Positions 10,998 to 22,729 are shown, counted from the first letter of the stretch. The stretch: DNA of 64,000 nt from Cerioporus squamosus (GCA_022592435.1 JABYQS010000185.1:1-64000), one strand, 5' to 3'. The notes: a model not told the origin generated them from the sequence alone. Numbers and translations: made by a program.

Positions 10998-13634
10998 ATG
11001 AGTTTTTTGGCCTCCCACCAACGAGGCTACGACTCTCTTTCCCACCCCGCCCTCCCCCAGCAGCCACCGATCCATCCTGCACACCCCTCGCGCCATCCCA
11101 TGCACCCCCTGTCGTCCTACGACAACCTCCCCCTGCCGCCATTCGCCTCCGTCTCCGCCCCCTCGATGGCACCCAATCCCGTCAACGCGTCCTACCTCTC
11201 CGATCGTGCGCATATCGGTTTGCCGAAGGTGGGCGAGACACGGTGCTGTGAGTCGTTCCCCATATGCCCCAGCGATCGTTCATCGATCGAACTTACCCCC
11301 GAGCCTTGTTCCGTCCCCATGCTAACTCCCTCCCGCGATCGTACCAGACTGGTCGCTCCTCACCTCGCAGTTGAACTTCGTCTACCTCGACCCCGTCCTC
11401 GCCAGCCATCTCGGTGAACAGGCTGACCTACTCGTCGGCAAGTCTCTCCTAGCATATGTCCACCCGGAGGAGCAAGAGTCGGCAAAGCAGGATCTCGGAG
11501 CGGTGCTGGATAGTCGGACATTGCATGGAAGTGTCACTCGGTGAGTTGCCCCTTTGTCGGAACATGCATTTCCTTTGTTGACTGCTGAGCGCCGACGTGC
11601 AGCGTGCGCTATTCCCGACTTTCGCGGGTGCGCCGACTGCTTGGCTACAACGGCCCCGCGCCGGACTGGATGGATGCGGACAAGATCGCGCTCGACTCAA
11701 ACTACATGGCGGTCGACATCGTCATCAACTACGCGGCCGACGGCCTAGTTCTATGTTTCATGCATGCAGTTGTCGACCTTACCCCACGCGACAATGACGA
11801 GCACAACAAGACCGGCTGGACGAATTGGTGCGGGACGCCTACCATGGGCATGGAGCAAGTACAGCTCCTATACACTCGGTTGCAGAGCACGGTTGCCCAG
11901 CCGCATGCCGTCTCGCGCGTGTTTCAGATTCTCCTGAACCAGCCCAACAGACCGCTGTGCTTGAGTTGGCCGAACGAGCGTCCCGGCGAACCCTCCGCGA
12001 AAGACTTCGCGCGGCTCGCTGAGGAGGTCCAGATTAGCAGTTCTGGTACCGACGCGAAGACGAGCTGTACGAGAAGATATAAGGCATGCCAAACTGTGGC
12101 GTACGGGATGGGCGACAAACGGGAAGTGGAGAGCATATTCATCCCTCATGGTACGTGTCCGCTTGCCTTCCTCATGGTAAAGTCGCTTTACCTCCACTGC
12201 CTCAGGCGCTATTATATTCGCATGTCACAAAATCAGCCCATATCCTCGCAACGGCGTCGTCGGCGGTAATGGTATGCCGCACCTGGGCTACCACTCGAAC
12301 GGTTATGCTCCTCAAGGCAACGCCCAGTACTACGACGCTCATCCTCAAAGCCTTCCACAAAACCCTCACGTTCCGTCGCTTCACTCCTACAACAACTATA
12401 GTCCTCAGCCACAACCTGCCATGTCGTCGTCGTACCCTCCCAACCCCTGGGTGAACATGGATGCGCCGACAGTTAGCCAGTACGCTCAGTGGGCCCCAAG
12501 CTCTCTTCCCAACGGTACCCCCATCAGCAGCATGCGCTCTTCGTCTTACACCCCTCAGGCGACTGGTCCTCAGCAACAGTGGTCGTCGCAACAGTCGTCT
12601 TACCTGGATTCGGGGTCGCCGGTCTCCCCCGTCGGTCCGTCAGCACCTAGTCCGAGCATACCGTATCCTTCCTCCACCTCGGCGTCAGCCCTTTCGGAGC
12701 AGGAAGACCCGCCGCCACCCTCGCCTCCTAACGACTTGGTACCCGCGCCGAGGTCTGGGCGACGTAACAATAGGGAACAGTACGGTAACGGTGGTCGTAC
12801 TGCCGGCAATCCGCCTGTGGGCGTGACGAAGTGCGCGAGCTGTAAGGCGACTCATAGTCCAGAATGGCGGAAGGGTCCGAGCGGTAAGAAGGACCTGTGC
12901 AACGCGTAAGCTCTATTTCGGCTTTCATCTCACATGCTTTGCCGACTCGATCATATCTTCCTTTCATGATAGGTGTGGCTTGCGGTTTGCCAGGTCGCGC
13001 GCGAAAAAGGAAGGCAGCAATCAGCGCCGCCGGAAGGACCGCGCGATGAGCACGTTGTCAGTCAAGCCTGAACCGTCCCCCTCCGCGTCTCCCGTTAGCG
13101 CCTCGTATCCCACCATGCGGCGAGGCAGCTACTTCGAAGAGGGCTCCTTTCTCTCCACGTCCTCGGCGGGGTCTGGATCTGGGAACGACAGCTTCTCACA
13201 TGGAGCCAACTTCGAAGGCATGACACCCTCTCCTTCCCCGCCGTCAGGAGGCATGCACTATGTCCCAGGCCAGTCGGTCAATTACAATCCGCCCCTGCCA
13301 GGGCAGGCCCGTCCAAGCTTCGGCGGACACCCAACGACTACTACTCCTTGTCTGCACCTCAACCTGGCAGTCTCGGGCAGCAGCACATGCAGCCTAACGG
13401 ACATGCTCTTCCTCCTTCGCGTCTCGACCCGATCGTTCCCTTCCCCAGCCGGCTTCCGCATCTGGATTCGCCATCGTCGCCCGCGGCACACTCACCGCTT
13501 AGCGCGGGCTTGTCCGCGGCGTCCTACGAACGCGAGAAGCGGCATGAGAGAGAACCAGACCACATCATGACGCTCGAGCAGTCGTACCGTATGGGCAAGC
13601 CGCCAGCCTACATGGCGCGTGACGGTCCTTATTG
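10998..13634 (+). CDS. PAS-domain / GATA zinc-finger transcription factor (WC-2-like)
   Basis: Exons 10998-11247, 11348-11540, 11603-12150, 12206-12905 and 12973-13634 join in frame at consensus introns. After a Pro/His-rich N-terminus comes a PAS-type domain (NFVYLDPVLASHLGE, LLVGKSLLAYVHPEE, RVRRLLGYNGPAPDW, IVINYAADGLVLCFMHAVVD). A conserved block TSCTRRYKA...VESIFIPHGAIIFACHKI and a Gln/Ser/Pro-rich linker follow. Then there is a class IV-type zinc finger, CASCKATHSPEWRKGPSG..CNACGLRFA, with an 18-residue Cys loop and a basic tail (RSRAKKEG). That loop length and the SPEWRKGP core are shared with White Collar 2, the partner of the fungal blue-light receptor, so a light or environmental regulator is likely. 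The orthology is not certain because agarics have several PAS/GATA genes. The last exon needs a one-base frame change near 13330-13336 to reach the plausible C-terminus (MARDGPY-stop). Confidence 0.85.
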
Positions 13635-14718
13635 ACCTGCGGGCTCCTTCTCTCCGCCCTCCGCCTCACACTCTCCTCCGGCCGCAGTTTCTGAACCGCT
13701 TCGAATTTTGCAATCTCCGCACTTTCCACGCTCATCCACGTTTATGGGGTCACGTTGAGGGGATTGGAACATCCCGATGTATGCATTACGCCCTCGCACG
13801 AGTACCCCGTGCAGTATGGCTGCCCATGCCGTGCTCACGGGACGGTCGGACTCTTTGCACTACTTTCCACGTTTCACGGTATTTATCTCCTGTATTCCAA
13901 CCCACGTTGTTCCGCTAGCACTTTCAGGCTCAATTCTGGCCGCAAATGTTTTTGTCGCAGACCGTCCAATCCCGGAACCGTACAAATCGCTAGTTCACGA
14001 CCGTCGCCTACTGTATTAATCCGCGCTAGCAATGGTAGATGTTGTCATACTTGGCCGTGCATGTCCGCGCACTCCAATGAGTGCGTCTGCTCTCGCACCG
14101 AACCCTGGCCCCTGCGCGCCAACCTGGGTGTGCGCTCGTCGCTCGACGCCCGGCGGCGCTGTAGGGACTTGTTGGTCCAGTATAACTTTACGGCATGGCT
14201 GCCGCTCCCCGAGGCGCGCTCGCAGCGGATCGTACATACCTTGTCAGAAGTGACAGGATGTGCCCATGTATGGTCCGCCTTGTCGGCTGCAATGCGTATT
14301 TATGAATGGTGGGCAGTTGCCGAACATCGAGATGCATGGCACCGTGTAGCACTGGCAGACGGATCGGACCCTGCCCCTGGCGTGGTCTGGCATGATTGCT
14401 GCCGGGCCCATATATATAGGCCAGTAGGCAAATAAAGCTGAGCTGATGCCCGACGCGCAACTGAGCGTTCGGAGTTCGCTTGGCAGCGTGTGGACGACCG
14501 CATGCGCGCGGTGCGGTTATAATGGGGCGCGCGAGCCTCGCGGCGGACCGCGTCGCGACGCGTCTAACGTGAATGCCTATCACGTGCCTCGCGCAGAGGT
14601 GGCGTCACAGGGGGCGCTTCGTCTCTTTAGTTCTCTGACTCTTTCTCGTCCAGGACATCGACCTGCGACTTACCATTCATTGACTGCGCCGATCACCGCC
14701 TGGCTTACTTGCTGAACC
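13635..14718. other. Intergenic region upstream of SDS22
   Basis: About 1.1 kb. It holds a 226-codon open frame (13755-14435, plus) with Cys/His/Arg-rich composition and no recognisable motif, which I do not accept as a gene. A near-palindromic AT box, GCCCATATATATAGGC, lies at about 14406-14421 and could be a TATA element for a transcript reading into SDS22. Confidence 0.4.
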
Positions 14719-16450
14719 ATGTCTGAACCTGCTGCTGTGCTAGACACGACCTCGACGTCCGCGAACGCCACCAATGGGGCTGTAGATACCGCTGCGGCTG
14801 CGCCCGGACAAGCACGGTCGGTGGACCTGTATCATGCGTGAGCCGTGAGTTCTTACATCATGGATGGATGGCAGGGAGAGGACCGCTCGAGTGGAGGTTG
14901 TGCAAGCGCAGGTGCAAGGAGACTCGAGTGGCGAGGAAGAGGAAGAAGAGGACGGAGAGGCGGAGATCGAGGACTCTCAGATCCTAGAAGACCTCCCAGA
15001 CGAGACTGAGGTACTGTTATCTCCTCACTCCATTCCTCCCTGTATACGCCGACGAGAGATATGCACTATTTACACAGGACATCGACCTCAACCACTCGCG
15101 CTTGAGCTCCGCGAGCGTGGAGAAGCTCGGACTCCCTCGGTTTGGCGAACATCTGAAACGGCTCTGCCTCCGCCAGAACCTCATATCCCATGTAGACCCT
15201 GCATGTGTTCAACTCCCTCACCAAGCTGGAGGATCTAGACCTTTACGACAACAAGATCAAGCATATCGGCTCCGCGTTCAACAACCTCACGAACCTAGTG
15301 TGAGTACCGAGTGAGGCGTGCCGTAGCGGTGCACTTACCATGGCTTTGTTTAGTTCTCTCGATCTCTCATACAACCTCATTAAAGCACGTTCCGGAGGAG
15401 CTCGACTCGCACCTTACCTCCTTGAAGACCATCTACTTTGTGCAGAACAAGATTTCGCACATCCGGAATCTCAGCGGCTTCGCCGCGACTCTGCGCAGTA
15501 TCGAGCTTGGTGGCAACCGCATCCGGGTAAGTTCCGGTAGAGCTAACCTCCAGTGTGGAGGTGGATGCTAACCTGCATTAGCAAATCGAGGGCTTGGAAG
15601 CGCTTGTGAACCTCGAGGAGCTATGGCTTGGGAAGAATAAAATCACGAGACTGGAGGTAAGTTCACGCCTGTCATTTGGCTGAGGACATCGGACACCCTA
15701 GAGGAACGACGCGGTGCTGCGTTTGACGGCTATGTCGAGGGTGCCGTGAGGGTGTGAACGCCGACTCCCTATCGTGTGACTTCGACTTCGTCGATGTTCA
15801 CTACCCGTCTGATTGTTCACGGAGGCTATGCCCGCCGGGGAGACATAATAACTGATATCATGCGCAGAACCTCAGTACCCTCAAGAAGCTCCGAATTCTC
15901 TCGATACAATCAAACCGTATCACGAAGATAGAAGGGCTGGAAGAGCTCGAGAACCTTGAGGAATTACTCCTCAGTCACAACGGTATATCACGGATAGAGG
16001 GGCTGGAGAAGAATGTGAGCCAGTCCCAAACCGTCCCGATGTCGAGTACTTGCTAATCGCTGGCTAAAGCTCAAACTCCGCATGCTTGATCTGGGAAACA
16101 ACTTCGTCGAGAGACTGGAGAACGTTTCACATCTCACGCAGCTGGAGGAACTATGGGTACGTTCTCATTGACACCATGTTCTACCCGCAATATTCACCAA
16201 TGCGTCATAGATCAACGACAATAAGATCACGACTTTCCAGGACATCGAGCCGCAGCTCAAACATATCCAGACCCTCGAAACGATATACCTTGAGCGCAAT
16301 CCTGTGCAAGCTACGGAAGGCTCTGCCTACCGGCGGAAATTGATTCTCATGTTGCCGCAGCTGCAGCAAATAGACGCGACGTACGTACGCAACACGCTGT
16401 TGCCTTGCTCTCTCGCTGATCCTCGCCTCAGTTACGTGAAACAAGTGTAA
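14719..16450 (+). CDS. sds22: Protein phosphatase 1 regulatory subunit SDS22 (leucine-rich repeat)
   Basis: SDS22 is a solenoid of short leucine-rich repeats that binds the PP1 catalytic subunit and controls its maturation and mitotic function. The start MSEPAAVLDTTSTSANATNG is followed by an acidic linker (SSGEEEEEEDGEAEIEDSQ). Then come at least ten SDS22-type 22-residue repeats: LEDLDLYDNKIKHIG, LTSLKTIYFVQNKISHI, LRSIELGGNRIRQIEGL, LEELWLGKNKITRLE, LRILSIQSNRITKIEGL, LEELLLSHNGISRIEGL, LRMLDLGNNFVERLE, and INDNKITTFQDIE. The cap repeat has YLERNPVQ and MLPQLQQIDAT, and the protein ends in YVKQV-stop after a final 50-bp intron. There are about nine exons and the gene looks intact. The neighbour on the 3' side is the plus-strand CCDC174-like gene. 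Confidence 0.95.
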
Positions 16451-17250
16451 GCTGCTCGACATGGCGATGCAGCACATTCTCCGCCGGCGCTGACACACCT
16501 GGCCACTGCGAAACCTCCCCGTCCTCCCCGAGTCCGCCCCTGCTACTACCCTGCCGTCTGCTGCCGTTCGTTCTACCATACACACACCGCCACCACTTCT
16601 GTACATCAGATCTCCCAGGACGATCGAGCTTGCCCACACGGATCGTGCTCGAGCAAATCTCACCGCTGATGCACCGTACGATCGTTCCACGATTCACGAT
16701 TTGCGCTGCTGATGGCCCAGCTTAGCTTCGGGGCTCAGTTGCTTTGTTCTGTGCTCCTTGGTGTGCCGGGCGCGGGATCCCACCGGCGGGGCGACCTGGA
16801 GTGCGCGATATGCTGGATGGAGGAAGAGCTCCCATTGGAACCGGATCTTTCCCTTAGTCTAATCTTGCCAGTCTTTGCCCTGATGACAAGTTGGTTACGA
16901 GTCAGCACTGCAGCACTTGTTCAAGGTCAACCGGATTGTTTGTGCGCTGAAGCATCGTGAGTGGGTTAGTTTCTTGCGGAGTTATCAAGAGCAGACTGCA
17001 GGATCCTGAAGAGAAAAACCGACAACCGTACATGTTGGACGCTCGCCTACTGATTCGGCCCGAATATGTGAGTGGACCGGTCGGTAAGTAAATCAGTAAG
17101 CTGTAAGTGAGGATAGTAAGTAGAGGTAAGTAAATGGGATAAACACGGGTTTAGTGAGGCATAGTGGGTGGGCGCCTACCATCATATCGGCTTGTCGTTG
17201 TCTTCCTCACCGTTCCCTCCGATACTTAGCCTCATCCACGTCTACGAGCC
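16451..17250. other. Intergenic region with repeated GTAAGT words
   Basis: About 0.8 kb between two plus-strand genes. I see no supported gene. At 17085-17140 the word GTAAGT/AGTAAGTA recurs five or more times in about 55 bp. This is an AT-leaning patch in otherwise GC-rich DNA. Confidence 0.45.
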
Positions 17251-18702
17251 ATGTCAACGAAGAAGGACAAGGATACATTCCTGAATGTTAGCTCTCGCAC
17301 TCAGCTCAATCTTCGAGGGCTGCTCGCCGAGAAGCAAGAGGTGGTTGCTCGGAACAAGGCGGCAGGTCAGAACAGTCTGAAAGGAGGCGTGGTTCGAACC
17401 GACAAGGTCTGTATGCATACTGTTGCACTTTGTTAATAATACTTAATCGCCGAACAGAAGCCCCCAAAGTGGATGAAGCCGAATCCTGGAGTGAAGGACC
17501 GTGCGGCGCGGGACGTCGAACTGGAGGAAGTCCCCAGGGCCGTACTGGAAGAAGGCTCCGCTATATTGGCCAAGAAGGCTCGGACCTATAAGAAGCTTAA
17601 ACAGGGCAAGAGCGGCGGGCTGAGTGACAAGCAGCTTGAGAATCTCCTGGTCGACGTAAGTCCTATCTCCCTTGTGAACTCCCATCCGCAAGGCATCTGG
17701 ACGTCGGCCCAGTCTGTCAGACGGAGGACACTTCCTCATTGATTCCTGGCACCACTCATCTGAACTTGTCAACAATCACACAGATTGAGCTGAAGGAGAT
17801 CAACTATGAATCGGACAGCGACGACGCCGACGAATCGTTGACTGTGCCTGTGCGCCCGCAGGACGAAGACGACGATCCCATCATGGAGTATGAAGACGAA
17901 TTTGGCCGTACTTGCAGCGCACGCCGCTCCGAAATTCCTCGCCATCTGCTGCCGAAACCAGAGGAAGAGCGAGAAGAAGACTTCGAGTACGTATCAAACA
18001 TGCATTGTTGTAGATCATCACCGTCTGATGTCTGCTGTTGCTAGTCCTTACAGAATTGGTGAGTGCATTTGTTCGATCGTTTCTTACGGAAACTAACACA
18101 GCGAAGTGGATCCCGTGAATTACTTCCCCATGTACGTACCGACGGAGGAGCGAAAGCAACAAATCGACGCACAAAGGGCCGAAGAGGACACACCCCTCGA
18201 AACTCACTACGACCCTACACGCGAAGTCCGCGACTTGGGGTCTGCCAACTATAAATTCTCGAAGAACGAAGATGTTCGGAAGCAGCAACAGAGGGAGTTG
18301 AAAGAGAGGGCTGAGGAGGCTGCCCGGAATCGGGAGTTACTGCAGGCGCCAAACGTTCGCGCCGGAGCAGTCGAGGGCATGCAAGGAGGGCCAGAGTCAG
18401 CGAAGACTCGTGCTGCGGAGAAACGTAAGAGGTTGCTAGAGGAGAGGAACAAGCAGCTGGAGGCGAGGCGGAAGAAGCGTAAGGCTGGGGAGGACACTCC
18501 GCCCGCACAGGACATTCCAACCGCAGGCCCCTCAAACGTGCCTCAGCCTACTGCGACGCCAGCCCAAGACGATCCCTTTGCTGCGGTGGAGGCGCGAACT
18601 CACAAGAAGTCCAATCAAGCAGTGAAACAGGAAATCGACGCGGCGGACGACTTCTTGGCCAAGCTAGAGCAAGACGTGCTGCTCAAACAACGCGCACAAT
18701 GA
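17251..18702 (+). CDS. CCDC174-like coiled-coil nuclear protein
   Basis: The start MSTKKDKDTFLNVSSRTQLN opens a hydrophilic, highly charged protein in about five exons (17251-17406, 17458-17655, 17784-17986, a 14-nt exon at 18045-18058, and the last exon to 18702). The conserved core IMEYEDEFGRTCSARRSEIPR matches the DUF4078 block of CCDC174, in which a Tyr-x-D-x-x-GRxR motif is typical. NYFPMYVPTEER and a long Arg/Lys/Glu helix rich in heptads (QQQRELKERAEEAARN) follow. The C-terminus, EIDAADDFLAKLEQDVL, is a further conserved helix. Human CCDC174 is a nuclear protein linked to the exon junction complex; a role in RNA processing here is inference. The acceptor after the 14-nt exon has two candidate AGs; I prefer the one giving DPYRI-VDPVNYF. 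Confidence 0.82.
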
Positions 18703-18745
18703 TGCCCCCCACGTGAGTCTCGATCCACTAGCTTCGAACATCTGC

Positions 18746-19754
18746 TCAGCACTGTATTGTATCTCTGGCCTCCTTCACGAGCCGCTCCGGACAAACCAAG
18801 CTGTACCTTCCTCCCTCCTGCACGTACTCGACGTGCTCTTCGCCTCGTTTCGTCAGTCTGCTCTTCACCTTCTCCCTTCCCTCTAGAACGTCCATCATGA
18901 ACGCCTTCGTGGTCTGTAACACCTCGAGTGCAGGGCCGTTGGCGGTCTTGTGCCCACAATTGATCTTCGCTTCGTTTAGCCTTGTGGACGATTGCACCAA
19001 CGTCGTCAACGCATCTACCGTGTCAAGCCACTGCACGATGCTGCCCTCGTTCGGGAAGATGATGTGCGCCCACTCGTAAAGCGTGTCGCCAACGTAGATG
19101 ATCGCTTCTTCTTCGTCCCACAGCGCAAGTTGATCCGGAGTGTGACCTGGGGTGTGCAGGAGCTTTATGCCCAAGGGCACCCCGTCCTCAGAACAGATGT
19201 CCTCGCCGTGCGCTCGGAGCGACGGTGTGTAGGAAGGCGTACGGATGTGCAGGCTCTCGCACAGCGAGTGCGTCGGGAGATTGGCCGGTGCAAGGAACGA
19301 CGGGTCGTTCCCGGACGCAAGCACAGGCGAGTCATGCACGAACTGCTCCACGCCAACTGGCTATCCTAGTCAGCCTGGTCACCAGCATGGCCTCAACGTG
19401 TCGCGGCGACGTACGGATGTGATCGTAATGACAGTGGCTGAGAACGACGACATAGCGCATCGCGCCTCCGGGATTAATTGGTTTTACCCCGTTATCCTCC
19501 ACCGGCTCTCGCTCGAGGAAGTCGCGAAGCCTTGTCAATTCAACATTGGGCTCTCGCGTCTTTCCTCCACATCCGGTGTCGAGCAGCAGGATGGTGCGAG
19601 CGGAGGGGACCATCTTGGCGTAGATGAAGGGATGCTCATCGTACACGTCGTCGACTTCGACGATGAGGAAGGTCGAAGGGGTCAGGCGGCGCGCTGTGAA
19701 TGCGACCTTCCGGAAGCCAGGAGCCGCAGGATCTGCGTCGTATGGGTGATTCAT
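18746..19754 (-). CDS. Metallo-beta-lactamase-fold hydrolase
   Basis: Two exons (19754-19415, 19356-18746) join as HCHYDHI-LGVEQF across a 58-bp intron. The zinc-site motifs are HCHYDH (the HxHxDH motif), a later His in HTPGHTPDQ, Asp in YVGDTLYEW, and a final His in INCGHKTANG, so both metal sites look complete. TILLLDTGCGG is the usual strand before the active site. The start is MNHPYDADPAAPG, preferred over an in-frame Met 11 codons upstream because the family usually begins close to the first beta strand. MBL-fold proteins hydrolyse thioesters, lactones or phosphodiesters; the substrate cannot be read here. The gene converges with the plus-strand CCDC174-like gene, with stops only 44 bp apart. 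Confidence 0.9.
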
Positions 19755-19999
19755 GTTCCTTTGAGACGTTGGTAACAGCTTGCACATCGTGCTTTCGTCG
19801 TACGAATAGCTGGTCCTGCTCGTCGTCCCGGTTAGATATGGCGATAAGACAAGGTTGCGTGAGACTGAACCGAGCTTCTGAGCTCACAAGCTCAAGACAT
19901 CATGCGGTGAAACTCCTTCTGCGTCAACGTAGCTACTGTGCGCACGCGTTGGGAGTCAACAAGTCCCGCACTGGAGTCCTCGATTGCCATCTACCTCGA

Positions 20000-20372
20000 T
20001 CAACCACCGGAGACCGGACAGATGACAGCGACTTCCTCCCCTCCGCGGAGCGTGACCTTCGTCGGGTCTTCCACCATCTCCGCATCGACTGCCCACGAGC
20101 TCTGTTCGAGTACAGAAGCCAGCGATGTCTTCGGATGCCTTGCGACTAGCAGAGCGGCGAGCTCGGAGAGCTGCAAGCCTATGCCTATTCGGAAGGATGA
20201 GTTCAGTCCGCATCCGTGTGGTGGCCAATCGATCGTGTTCCTTACTGGGTTCTGCTCCGGCATAGCTGCCATGATTGGGTGGGAGCTCGACTTCCTCCGT
20301 CGTCGTGCCTGTCGCCGTCGAAGCTGCGGCGAAGTATAGTACAGTTATGGACGACTTGCGCGGGGCAGACAT
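20000..20372 (-). CDS. Molybdopterin synthase sulfur carrier subunit (MOCS2A/MoaD type)
   Basis: Two exons (20372-20246, 20184-20000) sum to 312 nt and encode 103 aa. They run MSAPRKSSITVLYFAAASTA at the start, LQLSELAALLVARHP in the middle, and SSWAVDAEMV, TLRGGEEVAVICPVSGG-stop at the end. The ubiquitin-like beta-grasp length, the EVAVICPVSGG terminus and the exposed double Gly are the hallmarks of MoaD/MOCS2A. In this family the C-terminal Gly is thiocarboxylated and donates sulfur to make molybdopterin with MOCS2B. The intron (61 bp, GTAAGG...TAG) splits a Ser codon. There is an in-frame upstream Met at 20414, but the shorter start fits the family better. It is a small gene, tandem with its MBL neighbour and easily missed. 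Confidence 0.9.
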
Positions 20373-20698
20373 GGCGGTGTTAAGCAACCTCAATTTCAGT
20401 TCCAAAGCATTCACGCCGGACCCTCGAGCTCGGTTCCATCCGGATACGATGGGACCCAGTATGTCACCCTAAATCCACCCACATGGACGTCAAGTTGGCC
20501 GACCACGGGTTGTAGCCTGTATGAGATTCCGAACATGCTCGCACAATGATCAAGCACAGTTGGTCGTAGTTGAAAAACGTCACAATATAATCTCATAAGC
20601 AGTCGTGTAAGTACAATCCATGCGCACCGTCCATACCGTCCCGTGTTAGCATGCAAGAAAGCCCAATCGCCCCGTACGAAGGCCAGGAAACCCCGGAC
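20373..20698. other. Intergenic region
   Basis: About 0.33 kb between two minus-strand genes. No gene is seen; it presumably carries the MOCS2A promoter and the 3' UTR of the CS-domain gene. Confidence 0.4.
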
Positions 20699-22729
20699 TC
20701 ATCCCTGGTTCTTCCGCCAGCTCTGCAAACTCAACAGCCCCACCAGCAGCAACGCGGTCCCCGCACCGACCAGGCCTGGCAGGTACAGATACCACGTCCT
20801 GTCCTCATCGTCCGCGCCCATATCCGGCTCCTTGTGCACGCTCTCCACGATTGAGCTCGACAGCTCCGCGTCCGCATCGTCGCTCCCGTAGCCGTAACCA
20901 TACCCCTGCTCGCGCTTTCTCCTCCGGCGCATGGGCGGCATGGGCGGGTCGGACGCGCGCGCGACGTCGATCGTCGGCATCTCGAGGTGCTGCTGCTGCT
21001 GCTGGGACGGGCGCGGCTGGCCCCGCCTGCGCTGCTTCGTGTCCCTCTCGCCGCTCCGCTGCGGTGCCTGTGGCGAGCGCGGGCGACGATGCACTGCAAG
21101 CTCGGTCCCGCTCGCGCTGCTCTCCGCCGCGGAGAGGCTGCCCTCGTCTTCCGTCTCGGTCTCGGCTGGGAGGAGGGGCACGTCCACGCCGGGGCTGAGC
21201 GCGCGTGCGCGCATGAAGAAGCGGCCTGCGTGCTGTCGGTCTTTCCGCCATGCGTCTGCCCCGTCCGTGCTCGTGCCGGGGACGTGTGGAGGAGGCGGAC
21301 CTGACATCGCGAACGGGGAGCGGAGGGAGGAGAGCCCGGCATATGAGGATGCGAGCAACGATGTCGCCGTTCCTTCGAGATGGAGCAGTCCAGCAGCTAG
21401 GAACAGCTGAGCAAGACCATGGGCACCGCCCACGCGGGATAGATAGTATTCTGACGTTCCGAGGACAGGGGATATGGTAGACGTTGCAGTGACCTGGAGC
21501 GCAGATGGGATTGCGTGAGTAGGCGTAGGGGTCGATGGTTCAACTAGGCTGACAGATGGGGACGGGGTAGAAGGCTCATCCGAAACTATGGTTTGGAGAG
21601 GCAGATAGTGCGTCGCCAGGCGAATCGCTGCGGACGGGAGTCGCGCTTGGTGCCAAGCCCGGCTGAGGGAGGAGGTTAGGTACGCAATTTGCCACACAGT
21701 AAGGGAACACACATGAAGTATTCAAATGCTTCTTCCTTGGCCTTACGGATATCATACAGGTCGAGCGCGATCAAGACCAAGCTTGTCGGATCCATATTAT
21801 ATTGCAGTTCCACAGCATTGTCCAGCAACCATGGGTACACGCCTGCGGGCGGCGGGGAGACGCTCTCTGGAACGGGGCCGACAATGAGAGATGGCCAGAT
21901 GATAGAATCCGCCTTCTCAAGGTGGATGGTGAGAAGCCTTCCAGAACCAGTATGCAAAGACTCCAGAGACGAGAAGGAAGAGGCTTGGGCGATGCCCTGT
22001 GGGAGCCTAGCAGGGGGAGACACGGACAGCCTTGACCTCCGGCTGTGGCGTGGGTGTGAAAGGATGCCCAGGTGCTCGTCCGCAGACGACGAAATTGGCG
22101 AGGAGAGAGCAGGAGAAGAAATGACGGTGTCGTCTGCGTCTGAGCCCGAGATAATGCCGGCCTCAAGGGACGCTGCGAAGCTGCTGGAGATCTCGGGGTC
22201 GGACACGATGGCGTAGGATGATTGAGTGGATGCGGTGGACGTGGTGGATGTCGTGCGTTCGCGCGCAGAGAGACGTGATGGCCGGGGCTCGAGTTGCCAC
22301 ACGGACGCAGTGGTGTCCACCTTGCCGTACAACTGACCCTAGTAGGGGACATGTCAGGCCGTGACGACGTACCAGTCAGCATACAACCTGCCTTTACGAC
22401 GGGAGGCTGCCCCCGCACACCCGCTACGAGGTAGTTCTCCTCAATTGTCACCTAGGGCGGGGGGTTGGGGCAATGCACGGGGTATGATGGACGCAAGACT
22501 CACCGAAACATCCTCCTCGACGGTCTCGTACGGCAGCAGCAAGAGGACGGTTGCCTGTGCGGGCCTCAGTAGGCCGCACGATGACCTCGCAAGACACCAA
22601 GCAGACTGACCTGGTCGTGAGACTAGAGGAGACAATAGACAGGGTTGTCAGGCCTAGGATCGTACGATGAGCGCGGGGACGGACCTGGTGCCAAGAATAG
22701 GACTGGTAGTGGTCGTGCAGCCTATCCAT
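20699..22729 (-). CDS. Tail-anchored CS (HSP20-like) domain protein
   Basis: The start is MDRLHDHYQSYSWHQ (22729). A 12-nt exon (SHDQ, 22622-22611) and then ATVLLLLPYETVEEDVSV follow; the next exon, ENYLVAGVRGQPPVVK, completes a CS/p23-like beta-sandwich start, continuing as GQLYGKVDTTASVWQLEP. A Ser-rich linker leads to a helical segment (DPTSLVLIALDLYDIRKAKEE, SRAWHQARLPSAAIRLATHY) that resembles TPR/Sel1-like helices. After a basic, Gln-rich, disordered region comes a single C-terminal membrane helix (YLPGLVGAGTALLLVGLL) with a short basic end (QSWRKNQG-stop), the pattern of a tail-anchored ER or mitochondrial outer-membrane protein. CS domains serve as Hsp90-type cochaperone modules; the function here is inferred. 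The intron at 22391-22339 appears to use a GC donor. Confidence 0.75.

Noticed and set aside
13755..14435. 226-codon plus-strand open frame
   Set aside because: Long but rich in Cys/Arg/Ser/His without any recognisable pattern; lies in the gap between two well-supported genes and overlaps equal-quality frames on the other strand.
20731..21410. Several long frames on both strands inside the CS-domain gene
   Set aside because: Arg/Ala/Gly-rich shadows of the real minus-strand exon in GC-rich DNA.
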